The notes under the pieces are model-generated. The model searched no databases and had not been told where the DNA came from. It was given only the letters and a program-made list of their open reading frames with translations. Positions 35,034 through 44,539 of a stretch of 64,000 bases of DNA are shown in pieces. Position 1 is the first letter of the stretch. Each line of letters opens with the position of its first letter. The translations under genes and the position numbers were made by a program. The stretch spans positions 102,505 to 166,504 of the forward strand of contig CAJUKN010000007.1 in NCBI GenBank assembly GCA_910587485.1. The letters run 5' to 3'. This DNA is from an uncultured Lachnospira sp. GTDB taxonomy: Bacteria > Bacillota > Clostridia > Lachnospirales > Lachnospiraceae.

Positions 35034-35924
35034 TTATTTGCCTTGTTTTACACAAAATGCAAAATAACCATTTCTTTTTGTATTAAACAACAAGCTGTAA
35101 GATGGATATTGTTTATCAAACGATTTAGTAAGCTGTTCAAATGTCATAATATCCATCTTTTCTAGTTGATAGGTTTCATCAAGAACAAAGTGTTTTGCAA
35201 TACATTCCATTAGTTTTTGCGAGAACATCTTAAATGTGTAAGTAACGGTTTTATCAACTTTTGTTATTTGTTTGTCAAGCATTCCGCTAAGTATATTAAG
35301 AATCATTTGCTGTTCATAAATCATATAAACTTGTATGGGTTCTTTTTTGGAATTATAATAAAGCAGTCGATAACAAAGCTGACTGCCAGCGGAAAAATCT
35401 TCTCCACTATAGTGTATACTCATAAGCTGTGCCTTTATTCGGAATAACTTTTCTAATGTTTGAACGATTGCTTTTTCAAGAGAATCAATTTCATTTTCTG
35501 AAGCTTGATGTACCCATTTTTTTGAGACGCGTCCTGTAAGTGCATAGTCCTCAATCAAAATATGTGCATTGAGCCAACCAATACAAATTCCAAGAAAGTG
35601 TTGAACCGATGCCACAGAGTAATTATGTGCCTCTAATTCTTCCTCAAGAACTGGAATAGTCTTATCGCGCATATTGTCATGTAAACTTTTGTGTAGTTCA
35701 TAATCACCATAATGAATAGACTGCATGTAGGCTTCTTCTTCAGCAAAGTGTTTTAGTGCATAGCTCTTAAAATACTTGATACCCTCTCGACAGGCATGTT
35801 GCTGTTTTGCTGTATCTTCATTGAGATTTAACAATTTAGACACAATCGAAAAGAGTCGCTGATGTGCCTTGTCAATATAATCTACACCGATATTAAACCA
35901 ATCATTCCATTTTAATTCATTCAA
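35034..35924 (-). CDS. Bacteriohemerythrin fused to a second domain (possibly CheX/CheC-like)
   Basis: 296 residues. The first 130 form a hemerythrin domain with the complete di-iron ligand set H21, H59, E63, H78, H82, H121 and D126, so it should bind oxygen. The C-terminal 150 residues form a separate alpha/beta domain (IQVYMIYEQQMILNILSGML through LLFNTKRNGYFAFCV) that loosely resembles CheX/CheC-type phosphatase folds; the ExxN motif is not clear. The start is TTG 35924 with AAAGGAG 8 bases upstream. A role in oxygen sensing or oxygen-dependent behaviour is inferred. Confidence 0.82.
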   Translation of the reverse strand: MNELKWNDWFNIGVDYIDKAHQRLFSIVSKLLNLNEDTAKQQHACREGIKYFKSYALKHFAEEEAYMQSIHYGDYELHKSLHDNMRDKTIPVLEEELEAHNYSVASVQHFLGICIGWLNAHILIEDYALTGRVSKKWVHQASENEIDSLEKAIVQTLEKLFRIKAQLMSIHYSGEDFSAGSQLCYRLLYYNSKKEPIQVYMIYEQQMILNILSGMLDKQITKVDKTVTYTFKMFSQKLMECIAKHFVLDETYQLEKMDIMTFEQLTKSFDKQYPSYSLLFNTKRNGYFAFCVKQGK

Positions 35925-35989
35925 TACTTTTACTCCTTTCTAATCTTTTTAAATTTGCTGTGAAAATGTTAGACTTCCACAAACAATGA

Positions 35990-36016
35990 GCCAAGCGAAT
36001 TACGAATATCCGCTTG
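35990..36016. repeat. Hairpin with conserved ATTACGAATAT loop, copy 1
   Basis: AAGCG-AATTACGAATATC-CGCTT, upstream of the hemerythrin gene. A second hairpin with the same loop stands at 51956-51976 next to the malic enzyme gene. The loop is more conserved than the stem, which is unusual for a plain terminator. Confidence 0.5.
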
Positions 36017-36086
36017 ACTTATTGTATTAGTGTAACATAAATAGATAAATTGTACAATCATTCAAAAAGAAAAAAGGAAAAAGAAT

Positions 36087-36992
36087 TTAGATTTCACTTA
36101 GCATCGTTTCATATTTTGGCATAAATCCAATACCAGTAGTGTATGCGCCTGTATGACAACCTGTAATAATGCTGACACGACCATCAAAACGTTCACGACT
36201 TTCAACACATTTTATATTAAAGGCTTCCTCAATATTTTTTCTTAATTCATCTCGTTCTTCATAGCGATTTGCTGAACCTGTGCTGAAATTATAAGTTTGT
36301 GGGTCAATATGATTGTTTAAAAAGTGCTTTTTAACATTTTCAAATATTAATTGAATTGATTTTTTTCTTGTTCGGCTTATACCAGCTATATTGAGTTCCC
36401 CATTTTTAAGGAAAATTGTTGGACGAATATTAAGTACACCAGTAATAAGAGTAGCAAGTTTTCCAATGCGCCCTCCCTTTTTTAAGTAATCTAGGTTTTC
36501 AATAGTAAATATAACCGTTCCTATACTTGTCATTTTTCTAAGAATTTTGACTGCTGTATCAAAATCAACATTACCACGATTCATACGGACAGCCTCATAG
36601 ACAAGAAGCCCTTGTGCCGCAGAATTTAATTGTGAATTGATAACTTCTATTTTGGCATCAGGATACTTTTCTTTTAGTTGTTCTGCAGCGATTCTTGCAG
36701 AATTATAAGAACCACTAAGCACCGTAGAAATGGTCATAGCAACAACAGGTATATTCTTTTCAACATAAGGCAAAAAGGTATCCGTGTAATCTTGGACACT
36801 AGGAAGCGAAGTTTTTGGGTAAATTTTATTGTTAATGATTTTTTGATAAAAGTCTTCTACAGAAAGTTCATATAAATCTTTATAATAATTTTTTTCATCA
36901 AATGTAACATAAAAAGGAACTAATGTAACATCGATAGAATTAGCATAATCAAGTGTGTAATCACATGCAGTATCGCTTATAATTTTAAACAT
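36087..36992 (-). CDS. DegV-family fatty-acid-binding protein
   Basis: 301 residues with the DegV signatures: SDTACD near residue 6, TSLPSVQDY near residue 70 (lipid headgroup contact), ISTVLSGSYNSA near residue 100, and the YLKKGGRIGK motif near residue 180. DegV/FakB proteins carry fatty acids to the FakA kinase for phospholipid synthesis; no fakA is here. ATG 36992 is fixed by AATGGAG about 8 bases upstream; the longer frame upstream lacks a ribosome site. Confidence 0.92.
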   Translation of the reverse strand: MFKIISDTACDYTLDYANSIDVTLVPFYVTFDEKNYYKDLYELSVEDFYQKIINNKIYPKTSLPSVQDYTDTFLPYVEKNIPVVAMTISTVLSGSYNSARIAAEQLKEKYPDAKIEVINSQLNSAAQGLLVYEAVRMNRGNVDFDTAVKILRKMTSIGTVIFTIENLDYLKKGGRIGKLATLITGVLNIRPTIFLKNGELNIAGISRTRKKSIQLIFENVKKHFLNNHIDPQTYNFSTGSANRYEERDELRKNIEEAFNIKCVESRERFDGRVSIITGCHTGAYTTGIGFMPKYETMLSEI

Positions 36993-37407
36993 AATAATCT
37001 CCATTTCTACGCTGCTTTTATGTTGAAGTAAGTTGTGTGAAGCAACGTCAATTACTAAGTAATGTAGTTTGATAAAATGTATTATAATAATATTCAATAA
37101 TATAACACATAGTTTTTAAAACTACAATATATTTTTTATTTTATTATAAAAATTTTTATTGTAAAAAAGTAGAAGATATACTTGATAAGGTTAAATACTA
37201 TTATTTACATTTTTAATTCAAAATATCAATGTGGTAAGTTGTTGTTTAAAAAATTTATTGTGTAAATTTAAGGTGGGATTATGTTATAATAAGTTCGGCA
37301 AAAGCTGAGCTATAAAAGTTTGCTGCGCAAACTTCTGGTATCCTGCTATGTAAAAAATTATGTTATAATAAGCTCGGCAAAATAAGGTGTTTGGAAATGA
37401 GGAAACA
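36993..37407. other. AT-rich divergent region with a duplicated promoter-like segment
   Basis: It holds the control regions of degV (minus) and hypB (plus). A 25-base direct repeat occurs at 37278-37302 and 37357-37381 (one T/C difference), each containing extended -10 TGTTATAAT and then AAGYTCGGCAAAA. Between them lies a perfect 7-bp hairpin, AGTTTGC-TGC-GCAAACT (37317-37333). The rest is AT-rich without recognised signals. Confidence 0.6.
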
Positions 37408-38052
37408 ATGAAAGTAATAGAAGTCAATAAAAGAGTATTGGAAAAAAATGATGATATAGCAAGCTCATTAAATCAATATTTGCATGACAGAGGAATTGTA
37501 CTTATGAATTTGCTTGGAACACCCGGCTCAGGAAAGACAACCTTATTAGAGCGGATTCTTGAACGAGTAGATTGCAGTAAAATTGCAGTAATTGAGGGCG
37601 ATTTATATACAGATAGTGATGCAAAAAGAATAGAAGCATTTGGTGTAAAGACCATTCAACTAAATACATATGGAGCTTGCCATCTTGAAGCCTCTATGAT
37701 AAAAGAGGCGATTTATGAATTGGATTTAAATGGAATCGAAGTTATTATAATAGATAATATTGGAAATTTGGTTTGTACAGCAGAATTTAAGCTAGGAGAG
37801 GATAAAAGAATCACTGTTTTTAGTGTTACGGAGGGAAATGATAAGCCATTAAAATACCCTCTTATGTTTCAGACAACAGATATTTTAATTATCAATAAAA
37901 TGGACTTAATAAGACATACTAATTTTAATATAGAAAATTTTAAAAAAGATGTGTGGACATTAAATCCACAATGTCATATTTATGAATGCAGTGCTTATCG
38001 TAATGAAGGAATAAATGATATATTGAATATAGTATTCCTTTTAAATGAATAA
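37408..38052 (+). CDS. hypB: HypB-like nickel-insertion GTPase
   Basis: 214 residues. A P-loop GTPase with GTPGSGKTT (residues 37-45), EGDLYTDSDA, the NIGNLVCTAEF segment with the metal-binding Cys, and NKMDL for guanine recognition, as in HypB, which loads nickel into [NiFe]-hydrogenases and urease-type enzymes. No HypA or nickel enzyme gene is nearby; the only hydrogenase in the window is the nickel-free [FeFe] type. ATG 37408 follows GAGGA by 5 bases. Confidence 0.85.
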   Translation: MKVIEVNKRVLEKNDDIASSLNQYLHDRGIVLMNLLGTPGSGKTTLLERILERVDCSKIAVIEGDLYTDSDAKRIEAFGVKTIQLNTYGACHLEASMIKEAIYELDLNGIEVIIIDNIGNLVCTAEFKLGEDKRITVFSVTEGNDKPLKYPLMFQTTDILIINKMDLIRHTNFNIENFKKDVWTLNPQCHIYECSAYRNEGINDILNIVFLLNE

Positions 38053-38212
38053 GACTTTATTAAAAGAATAACAAAACAGATGATGAAAAGTAAAATCAGT
38101 ATATAAGAATCCAACAAATTTAAAATGAAAATGGTGATTTATTCAAGATTAAAAAAGTTTGTTTGTCAAAACATATTATTTTTTATAGCTTTGAAGTTTT
38201 ATTTATTAGTAT

Positions 38213-38569
38213 CTATTTATCAGTACCATTATTGTCATCAATTTCTATAATTGTTTCAAGAAAATTGTCAAGTTGAGTTTGTGCCTTCTTACTAAGTTTT
38301 TGATATAATTCAAGATGATGTGCTTCTTTAAAAGTTTTAGGCACCAATGTAATAGTAAAAGTTTCTTGTGTTCCATCAGCAGTTTCATAGCCGATTAAAT
38401 AATCAATAGATGTATTAAAAAAGCTTGCAAACTGTTTTAGTGTGGCAAAATCAGGTTCAGCAAGACCATTTTCATACTTATAAATAGATTGTTGGCTTAG
38501 GCAAAATTTGTCAGCTAGTTTTTGTTGACTCAAACCACGTTCTTCTCGTAAAGTTCTAAGGTTTTTCAA
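38213..38569 (-). CDS. XRE-family transcriptional regulator
   Basis: 118 residues. An N-terminal helix-turn-helix (LRTLREERGLSQQKLADKF then LSQQSIYKYENG) of the XRE/Cro type, followed by a helical C-terminal segment. The start is likely TTG 38569 because AAAGGAG stands 9 bases upstream of it; ATG 38593 would put that site inside the gene. It is divergent from clpS with 325 bases between, so it may act on that promoter region, which is inference only. Confidence 0.88.
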   Translation of the reverse strand: MKNLRTLREERGLSQQKLADKFCLSQQSIYKYENGLAEPDFATLKQFASFFNTSIDYLIGYETADGTQETFTITLVPKTFKEAHHLELYQKLSKKAQTQLDNFLETIIEIDDNNGTDK

Positions 38570-38894
38570 GATAAAATCTCCTTTCTTTTGCATGTTTTAA
38601 TATTAACAACTTTCCATATAACATTCTAAAGGCTTTAAGTAATTCTGTACAACAACCATTTGTAGTTATATAATTTATTAACAAATTATAAAAAATTATA
38701 CAAAAAAATGATTATTGATAATGGGTATAAATAGTGTTACTATGAAATTGCAAGTTTATTAAATTTTAAGTAAGTTCTTACAAATAAGTCATAAAGCAGA
38801 TTATAAGTATTGATTTGAGTAAATTATGATTACAAAATATAAGATATAATTTTTATAATAAGTAAATAAATTTTAAATATGAAGGAAGAATTAA
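38570..38894 (+). promoter_or_regulatory. AT-rich leader of the clpS-clpA-aat operon
   Basis: A promoter candidate TTGATA (38715-38720), 17-base spacer, TACTAT (38738-38743) lies 150 bases upstream of clpS; a second TATAAT stands at 38845-38850. No CtsR-type repeat could be recognised. Otherwise it is AT-rich with no gene. Confidence 0.45.
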
Positions 38895-39197
38895 ATGATG
38901 TCTGTACAGGGAGAAATTAAAGAAAAAACGAAGATAAATATACAAGAACCAAAACATTATAGAGTAATTATGCACAATGATGATTTTACAACAATGGATT
39001 TTGTTGTTGAAATATTGATAGATATTTTTCATAAAGATAATGCAGAGGCAAAGCGTTTGATGCTTTTGGGGCACGAAAGCGGCAAAGCCATTGTTGGTAT
39101 ATATCCCTATGATATTGCAGTGTCAAAGGTTCAAGTTTCAAAGGAACGAGCAAAGCAAGCAGGATTTCCATTTCGACTGACAATAGAGGAGGAGTAA
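38895..39197 (+). CDS. clpS: ClpS adaptor (N-recognin)
   Basis: 100 residues. After a flexible N-terminus comes the ClpS core: the HNDDFTTMDFVVEIL segment (near residue 27) that forms the pocket for N-degron side chains, then the GHESGKAIVGIYPYDIA helix-strand region that binds the ClpA N-domain. It hands proteins with destabilising N-terminal residues to ClpAP. It lies 7 bases before clpA with a GAGGAGGAG site in its last codons. Start at ATG 38895 or 38898. Confidence 0.93.
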   Translation: MMSVQGEIKEKTKINIQEPKHYRVIMHNDDFTTMDFVVEILIDIFHKDNAEAKRLMLLGHESGKAIVGIYPYDIAVSKVQVSKERAKQAGFPFRLTIEEE

Positions 39198-39204
39198 CAT
39201 CATT

Positions 39205-41541
39205 ATGGATATGTCAAAAGAAGTAAAAGAAATTTTTAATGAGACAGTATTGATTGCAAATAAGAACCATTATGAGTTCGTAACGCCTGAATTATTGTTA
39301 TATAGTATTTGTCACAATTCAATATTTGTGCGGGCTTTTAAAAATTGCGGCGGCAAAATTCGTTCTTTGCAGGATAATCTAAGAAAGTATCTTGATAAAT
39401 ATATGGAAATTGTACAAGATAACAGAGTTCAACATTCTTGCGAATTTTCACAGGGAATGAAAGAAATATTGGCTTATGCACTAGAAGTGGCAGAATATGG
39501 TGGTAAAAATAAAGTAGAGCTGCCTCATATTATATTTGCTATATATCAACTTCAGCAAAGTTATGCGGTTTATTATATGAATTTGCAAGAGATAGACCAA
39601 ACAGAATTATTACAAGAATTGACAGTTGCTTATGAGATGATGACAAGTCATGGGTATGCATCACATAAAGACAACAATGTTGTATTTAATCAAAGAAAGC
39701 ATACAAATTCACAGCTTTATTCAGAAAATCATAGAAAAAATGATAGAGAAATTTATAAAAGCAACCGTTCTGAAAAAAACACACAACAAGCAGCTTGGCA
39801 GGAGTATGCCCTATGTTTAAATGATAAATTAGAAGGAAGCAATCCTTTGATTGGCAGACAGCAGGAGTTAGAAAGAACAATGCAGATTCTTTGCCGCAAA
39901 GAAAAAAATAATCCTCTTCATATAGGAGAACCAGGTGTTGGCAAGACTGCAATCACATATGGTCTTGCAAAGCTTCTTAATGAAGGAACTGTTCCACAAC
40001 CATTAAAAGGAGCGAAAATTTTTTCTTTAGATTTGGGAAGTCTTTTAGCAGGTACACAGTATCGTGGGGATTTTGAGAAGCGTTTTAAGATGGTGATGGA
40101 CAGTATAAACAATGAGGAAAATCCAATTATTTATATTGATGAAATTCATAATATTGTGGGTGCAGGTGCAGTCAATGGAGGAGCATTTGATATTTCAAAT
40201 ATGTTGAAACCATATCTCGTGGAAGGACATATTCGTTTTATTGGTGCAACTACGTATGAAGAATATAAAAAACATTTTGAAAAAAATAAAAGTTTGGTAA
40301 GACGTTTTCAAAATATGGAAATAAAAGAACCAAGCATTGAGGATACCGTTAAAATTTTGGAGGGTTTAAAAGATAATTATGAGAACTTTCATGGTGTTAC
40401 TTATAAAAAAGGTGTGCTTCAATATGCGGTTGAGATGAGTGCAAAATATCAAAATGAACGATATCTTCCTGACAAAGCGATTGATTTGATAGACGAGGCA
40501 GGCGCTTATCGTCAAATTCATCCATTAGAGCAAAAAGTACAATATGTCAATAAAGAATTGATTGATGAAATTTTATCAAAGACATGTCGTATTCCCAAAC
40601 AAGTGGTGGCAAAAGATGAAACCAAATCACTTGCAACGCTTGAAAAGCGTATGCTTAATGATGTATATGGACAAAATGATGCCATATCGCAAATTGTCAA
40701 TGCTGTAAAATTTTCAAGAGCAGGGCTTTTGGAAGAAGGAAAGCCACTTGCAAGCTTTCTTTTTGTAGGACCAACAGGCGTTGGAAAAACACAGATAGCA
40801 AAAAGTTTGGCAAAAGAACTTGGTGTAAAACTGGTTCGTTTTGATATGAGTGAATATGAAGAAAAACATGCTGTGGCAAAATTGATTGGCGCGCCAGCAG
40901 GATATGTAGGATATGAGGAGGGCGGACTTCTGACCGAAGAAATCCGAAAAAATCCGCATTGTATTCTTTTATTAGATGAGATTGAAAAGGCACACCCAGA
41001 TATTTATAATGTCCTTCTTCAAGTAATGGATTATGCAACATTGACGGACAATCAAGGAAGAAAAGCCGATTTTAGAAATGTGGTTATTATTATGACTTCC
41101 AATGCAGGAGCAAGCAGAATAGGCAAAAAAGGGATTGGGTTTGGCGATGTCGATATAAAGTCTGATATTATTTTAGAGGAAGTAAAGCGAATTTTTCAGC
41201 CAGAATTTCGCAATCGTTTAAGTAAGATTATTGTATTTAATACAATTAATGAAAAGATGGCAGAACAGATTGTTGACAAAAAACTTCGTGAACTTCAGAC
41301 ATTATTATTAAGAAAAAATGTGAAGATAAATGTTGATAAAAAAGCAAAGAATCTTATCAAACAGAAAGGAATTAGTGCCGAATTTGGCGCTAGACAGATA
41401 GAACGTGTTATTCAAAGTGAAATTAAGCCCTTGATGGTAGACCAGATATTGTTTGGTATGTTAAAAAAAGGTGGTAAGTGCAAACTAACCACAGTTGAAG
41501 AACGTTTTGATATTCAGTTTTTATCAAAAGAAGGTGAGTAA
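39205..41541 (+). CDS. clpA: ClpA ATPase subunit of Clp protease
   Basis: 778 residues, class I AAA+ unfoldase with two ATPase rings. An N-terminal Clp repeat domain (about 1-145) is joined by a charged linker to D1 (Walker A GEPGVGKT near 242, Walker B IIYIDE) and D2 (Walker A GPTGVGKT near 521, Walker B ILLLDE). An IGF loop (KKGIGFG) for docking to ClpP is visible near residue 645. No ClpC/ClpB middle coiled coil is present, which fits ClpA. It forms an operon with clpS and aat; ClpP is encoded 7 kb further on. Confidence 0.92.
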   Translation: MDMSKEVKEIFNETVLIANKNHYEFVTPELLLYSICHNSIFVRAFKNCGGKIRSLQDNLRKYLDKYMEIVQDNRVQHSCEFSQGMKEILAYALEVAEYGGKNKVELPHIIFAIYQLQQSYAVYYMNLQEIDQTELLQELTVAYEMMTSHGYASHKDNNVVFNQRKHTNSQLYSENHRKNDREIYKSNRSEKNTQQAAWQEYALCLNDKLEGSNPLIGRQQELERTMQILCRKEKNNPLHIGEPGVGKTAITYGLAKLLNEGTVPQPLKGAKIFSLDLGSLLAGTQYRGDFEKRFKMVMDSINNEENPIIYIDEIHNIVGAGAVNGGAFDISNMLKPYLVEGHIRFIGATTYEEYKKHFEKNKSLVRRFQNMEIKEPSIEDTVKILEGLKDNYENFHGVTYKKGVLQYAVEMSAKYQNERYLPDKAIDLIDEAGAYRQIHPLEQKVQYVNKELIDEILSKTCRIPKQVVAKDETKSLATLEKRMLNDVYGQNDAISQIVNAVKFSRAGLLEEGKPLASFLFVGPTGVGKTQIAKSLAKELGVKLVRFDMSEYEEKHAVAKLIGAPAGYVGYEEGGLLTEEIRKNPHCILLLDEIEKAHPDIYNVLLQVMDYATLTDNQGRKADFRNVVIIMTSNAGASRIGKKGIGFGDVDIKSDIILEEVKRIFQPEFRNRLSKIIVFNTINEKMAEQIVDKKLRELQTLLLRKNVKINVDKKAKNLIKQKGISAEFGARQIERVIQSEIKPLMVDQILFGMLKKGGKCKLTTVEERFDIQFLSKEGE

Positions 41542-41544
41542 AGT

Positions 41545-42210
41545 ATGCCTGTTTATTTATTAAATAAGAAAGAAATTTATTTTCCCAGTCCTATTTTTGC
41601 CAGAGCTGATGGACTGCTTGCTGTTGGAGGAGATTTGAGCATAGAACGTCTTTTACTGGCTTATAAAAATGGAATATTTCCATGGTATAGTCCGGGAGAA
41701 GAAATTATGTGGTGGTGTCCCAGTAAACGCTTTGTTATTTTTCCGAATGAAATACATATTTCACATTCAATGAAAAAATATATCAAAAAATATCAGCCTA
41801 GTATAAAAATAAATAGGGATTTTGCAGATACTATGCATCGCTGCCGAATAAAAAGAGAGTTTAACGAAGGCACATGGATTTCAGATGAGATGGAAAATGC
41901 TTATTATAAGTTACATAAGGCAGGATATGCGTTGAGTGTAGAAGCTTTTGAAGATAATGAGCTTGCAGGTGGACTTTATGGTGTCTGTATTGGACGTTGT
42001 TTTTTTGGGGAAAGCATGTTTTCCGAAAAGGAAAATGGTTCTAAAACAGCATTGATTTTATTTTCAAAGTGGCTGTGCAGCAATCAATATTTGTTTATTG
42101 ATTGTCAATTTCATACAGAACATTTAGAGAGTATGGGTGGAAAGTATATTTCATGGGAAAAATATGACAAGATGCTGCAAAATGGAATAAAAAATAGAGA
42201 TAAAATATAA
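41545..42210 (+). CDS. aat: Leucyl/phenylalanyl-tRNA-protein transferase
   Basis: 221 residues. It transfers Leu or Phe from tRNA onto proteins with N-terminal Lys or Arg, making substrates for ClpS. The family motifs are clear: GLLAVGGDLS, LLLAYKNGIFPWY, IMWWCPSKRFVIFP and GGLYGVCIGRCFFGESMFS. The gene starts 3 bases after the clpA stop, so transferase, recognin and unfoldase are made together. Aat and ClpS/ClpA are uncommon in Firmicutes, which makes the cluster notable. Confidence 0.94.
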   Translation: MPVYLLNKKEIYFPSPIFARADGLLAVGGDLSIERLLLAYKNGIFPWYSPGEEIMWWCPSKRFVIFPNEIHISHSMKKYIKKYQPSIKINRDFADTMHRCRIKREFNEGTWISDEMENAYYKLHKAGYALSVEAFEDNELAGGLYGVCIGRCFFGESMFSEKENGSKTALILFSKWLCSNQYLFIDCQFHTEHLESMGGKYISWEKYDKMLQNGIKNRDKI

Positions 42211-42352
42211 AGAATTGACGAAATTTATTAATTTTAGTAAAATTATTATAGACAACATATAATAAGCAGATTGTTCATTTGATTGGCAAATTAAGCAAGA
42301 ATGGGGGTATATAAGAATGTTGTTGTAAATTTTTATAATAAGGGGGAAAATT

Positions 42353-44539
42353 ATGGAGGCTTTATTAGTTTTAGTCATTGTAGCAGCATTGCTTGCACTT
42401 GGCTATGCAGCTTTCAACTTCATCGGAATCAAAAAGTTGGATGAAGGAACGGCTCGTATGTCGGAGATTGCAGAGGCAATCCGCGTAGGGGCGAATGCGT
42501 TTATCACATATGAATACAAGATAATTACAGTTGTTGTGGTTGTTATTTCTGTTGTATTTGCAGTGATATTTACAGTGCAATATGGTTCATTTAGTTGGGA
42601 ACCATCAATATGTTTTATTATTGGGGTGATAATGAGTGCCGCCGCAGGTTGGGTTGGCATGAAAATTGCTACATATTCTAATGTAAGAGTTTCTAATACA
42701 GCGCGCTTAACAAAAAATATTGGCTCTACTTTAAAGGTTGCATTAAAAGGCGGTTCCGTTATGGGACTTTGTGTGGGCGGTTTTGCGCTTTTAGGATTGT
42801 TTCTTGTCTATATTATTTTTGGTTATGGTTTGGGATTGATTCAATATGAATTATTAATTGAAGGACAGCATCTATTTACACAATGTCTTTCGTGTTATGC
42901 ACTTGGTTGTTCTATTGTGGCGATGTTTAATCGTGTTGGCGGCGGTATTTATACAAAAGCTGCCGATATGGGAGCAGACCTTGTTGGAAAGACAGAAGCA
43001 CATATTCCAGAAGATGACCCACGTAATCCAGCTACAATAGCAGATAACGTAGGCGACAATGTAGGAGATGTTGCGGGACTAGGTTCTGACCTTTTGGAAT
43101 CCTTTGTAGGAGCCATTGCATCTTCTGTTATTCTTGCAATTAGTTTAGCATTACATGCAGCCGTTGATGCGGATGCATTTATTCCATATGATATCTTACA
43201 AAAAATGATGTATTTTCCACTGGTATTTGCTGCACTTGGCTTGATTGCTTCAATGCTTGGAATAGCATTTGTATTATTTAAGAAGGGTTCAGATAATCCT
43301 CACAGAGATTTAAATATTTCTACATGGAGTGCTGCTGCTATTACTATTATTGGTGGGTTTATTGCCACACAGATGATGTTTGGTAATATGAATTATAGTT
43401 TGACAAATGTTGGATTTAGTATTGGTTGGATTTCGCCATGGGTTGCAGCATCACTTGGTGTTTTAAGCGGTGTTGTTATTGGTGGAATTGCAGAGTATTA
43501 CACAAGCTATGATTATAAACCAACACAGATGATTTCGGAAGCTTCCAAAGAAGGACCAGCGCTTACTATTACACAAGGGCTTGCAGTGGGAATGAAGTCT
43601 TGTATGTATCCGCTGATTATACTAGGTATTACAACTTATGTCAGCTATGCGGTGTCTGGAATGTTTGGCATTGCTATGGCAGCAGTAGGTATGCTTTCCT
43701 TTGTATCAGCGACCGTTTCCGTTGATACATATGGACCTATCTCAGACAATGCTGGCGGTATTGCCGAAATGGCAGAACTTGAGCCAGAAGTAAGACAAAT
43801 AACCGATAAACTTGATTCAGTTGGCAATACAACAGCAGCTATTGGTAAAGGATTTGCTATAGGTTCCGCTTCACTTGCAGCACTTTCGCTGATGGTTAGC
43901 TTTTTGTATGCGTTTCAGCCAATAGAAGCAGAACTGAATTTAAATTTTACAGACCCAAAGATTTTAGCGGGAGCTTTAGTTGGCGGAGCATTGCCATTTT
44001 TGTTTTCTGGAATGTTGATAGAGGCTGTTGCAAAGGCTGCCAGAAAGATGGTTGAGGAAGTGCGCCGCCAATTTAAAGAAATTCCGGGAATTTTGGAAGG
44101 CAAAGCAAAACCAGATTATAAGACTTGTATTGAAATTTCATCACAAGGTGCCATTAAAGAAATGAAAATGCCAGCCATTATGGCAATTGTCTTTCCATTA
44201 GCATCGGGTTTTCTTTTTGGTCCATATTTTGTTGGCGGATTGTTAATCGGGGCGACACTCTCTGCAATTATGCTTGCAATCTTTACAGGTAATGCAGGTG
44301 GTGCATGGGATAATGCTAAAAAATATATTGAGTCAGGAGCAATAAAAGGACAGAAAAAAGGTTCTCCAGCACACGATGCAGCTGTTGTAGGCGATACAGT
44401 AGGTGACCCATTAAAAGATACAGTAGGACCATCACTTGATATTTTAATTAAAATTATGTCTACAGTATCACTTGTAGCTGCCGTTTTATTTAGTAAGTAT
44501 AATTTGTTAGATTTTATAATGAATATGTTTAATAAATAA
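42353..44539 (+). CDS. hppA: Membrane-bound proton/sodium-pumping pyrophosphatase
   Basis: 728 residues with about 16 transmembrane helices. The pyrophosphate site motifs DMGADLVGK, EDDPRNPATIADNVGDNVGD (near residue 220) and the C-terminal DTVGDPLKDTVGP are intact. The sequence GNTTAAIGKG has Ala at the position that marks potassium-dependent enzymes (Lys in the independent class). It uses pyrophosphate to pump H+ or Na+; which ion cannot be settled by eye. AAGGGGG precedes ATG 42353, and a perfect terminator follows. Confidence 0.94.
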   Translation: MEALLVLVIVAALLALGYAAFNFIGIKKLDEGTARMSEIAEAIRVGANAFITYEYKIITVVVVVISVVFAVIFTVQYGSFSWEPSICFIIGVIMSAAAGWVGMKIATYSNVRVSNTARLTKNIGSTLKVALKGGSVMGLCVGGFALLGLFLVYIIFGYGLGLIQYELLIEGQHLFTQCLSCYALGCSIVAMFNRVGGGIYTKAADMGADLVGKTEAHIPEDDPRNPATIADNVGDNVGDVAGLGSDLLESFVGAIASSVILAISLALHAAVDADAFIPYDILQKMMYFPLVFAALGLIASMLGIAFVLFKKGSDNPHRDLNISTWSAAAITIIGGFIATQMMFGNMNYSLTNVGFSIGWISPWVAASLGVLSGVVIGGIAEYYTSYDYKPTQMISEASKEGPALTITQGLAVGMKSCMYPLIILGITTYVSYAVSGMFGIAMAAVGMLSFVSATVSVDTYGPISDNAGGIAEMAELEPEVRQITDKLDSVGNTTAAIGKGFAIGSASLAALSLMVSFLYAFQPIEAELNLNFTDPKILAGALVGGALPFLFSGMLIEAVAKAARKMVEEVRRQFKEIPGILEGKAKPDYKTCIEISSQGAIKEMKMPAIMAIVFPLASGFLFGPYFVGGLLIGATLSAIMLAIFTGNAGGAWDNAKKYIESGAIKGQKKGSPAHDAAVVGDTVGDPLKDTVGPSLDILIKIMSTVSLVAAVLFSKYNLLDFIMNMFNK

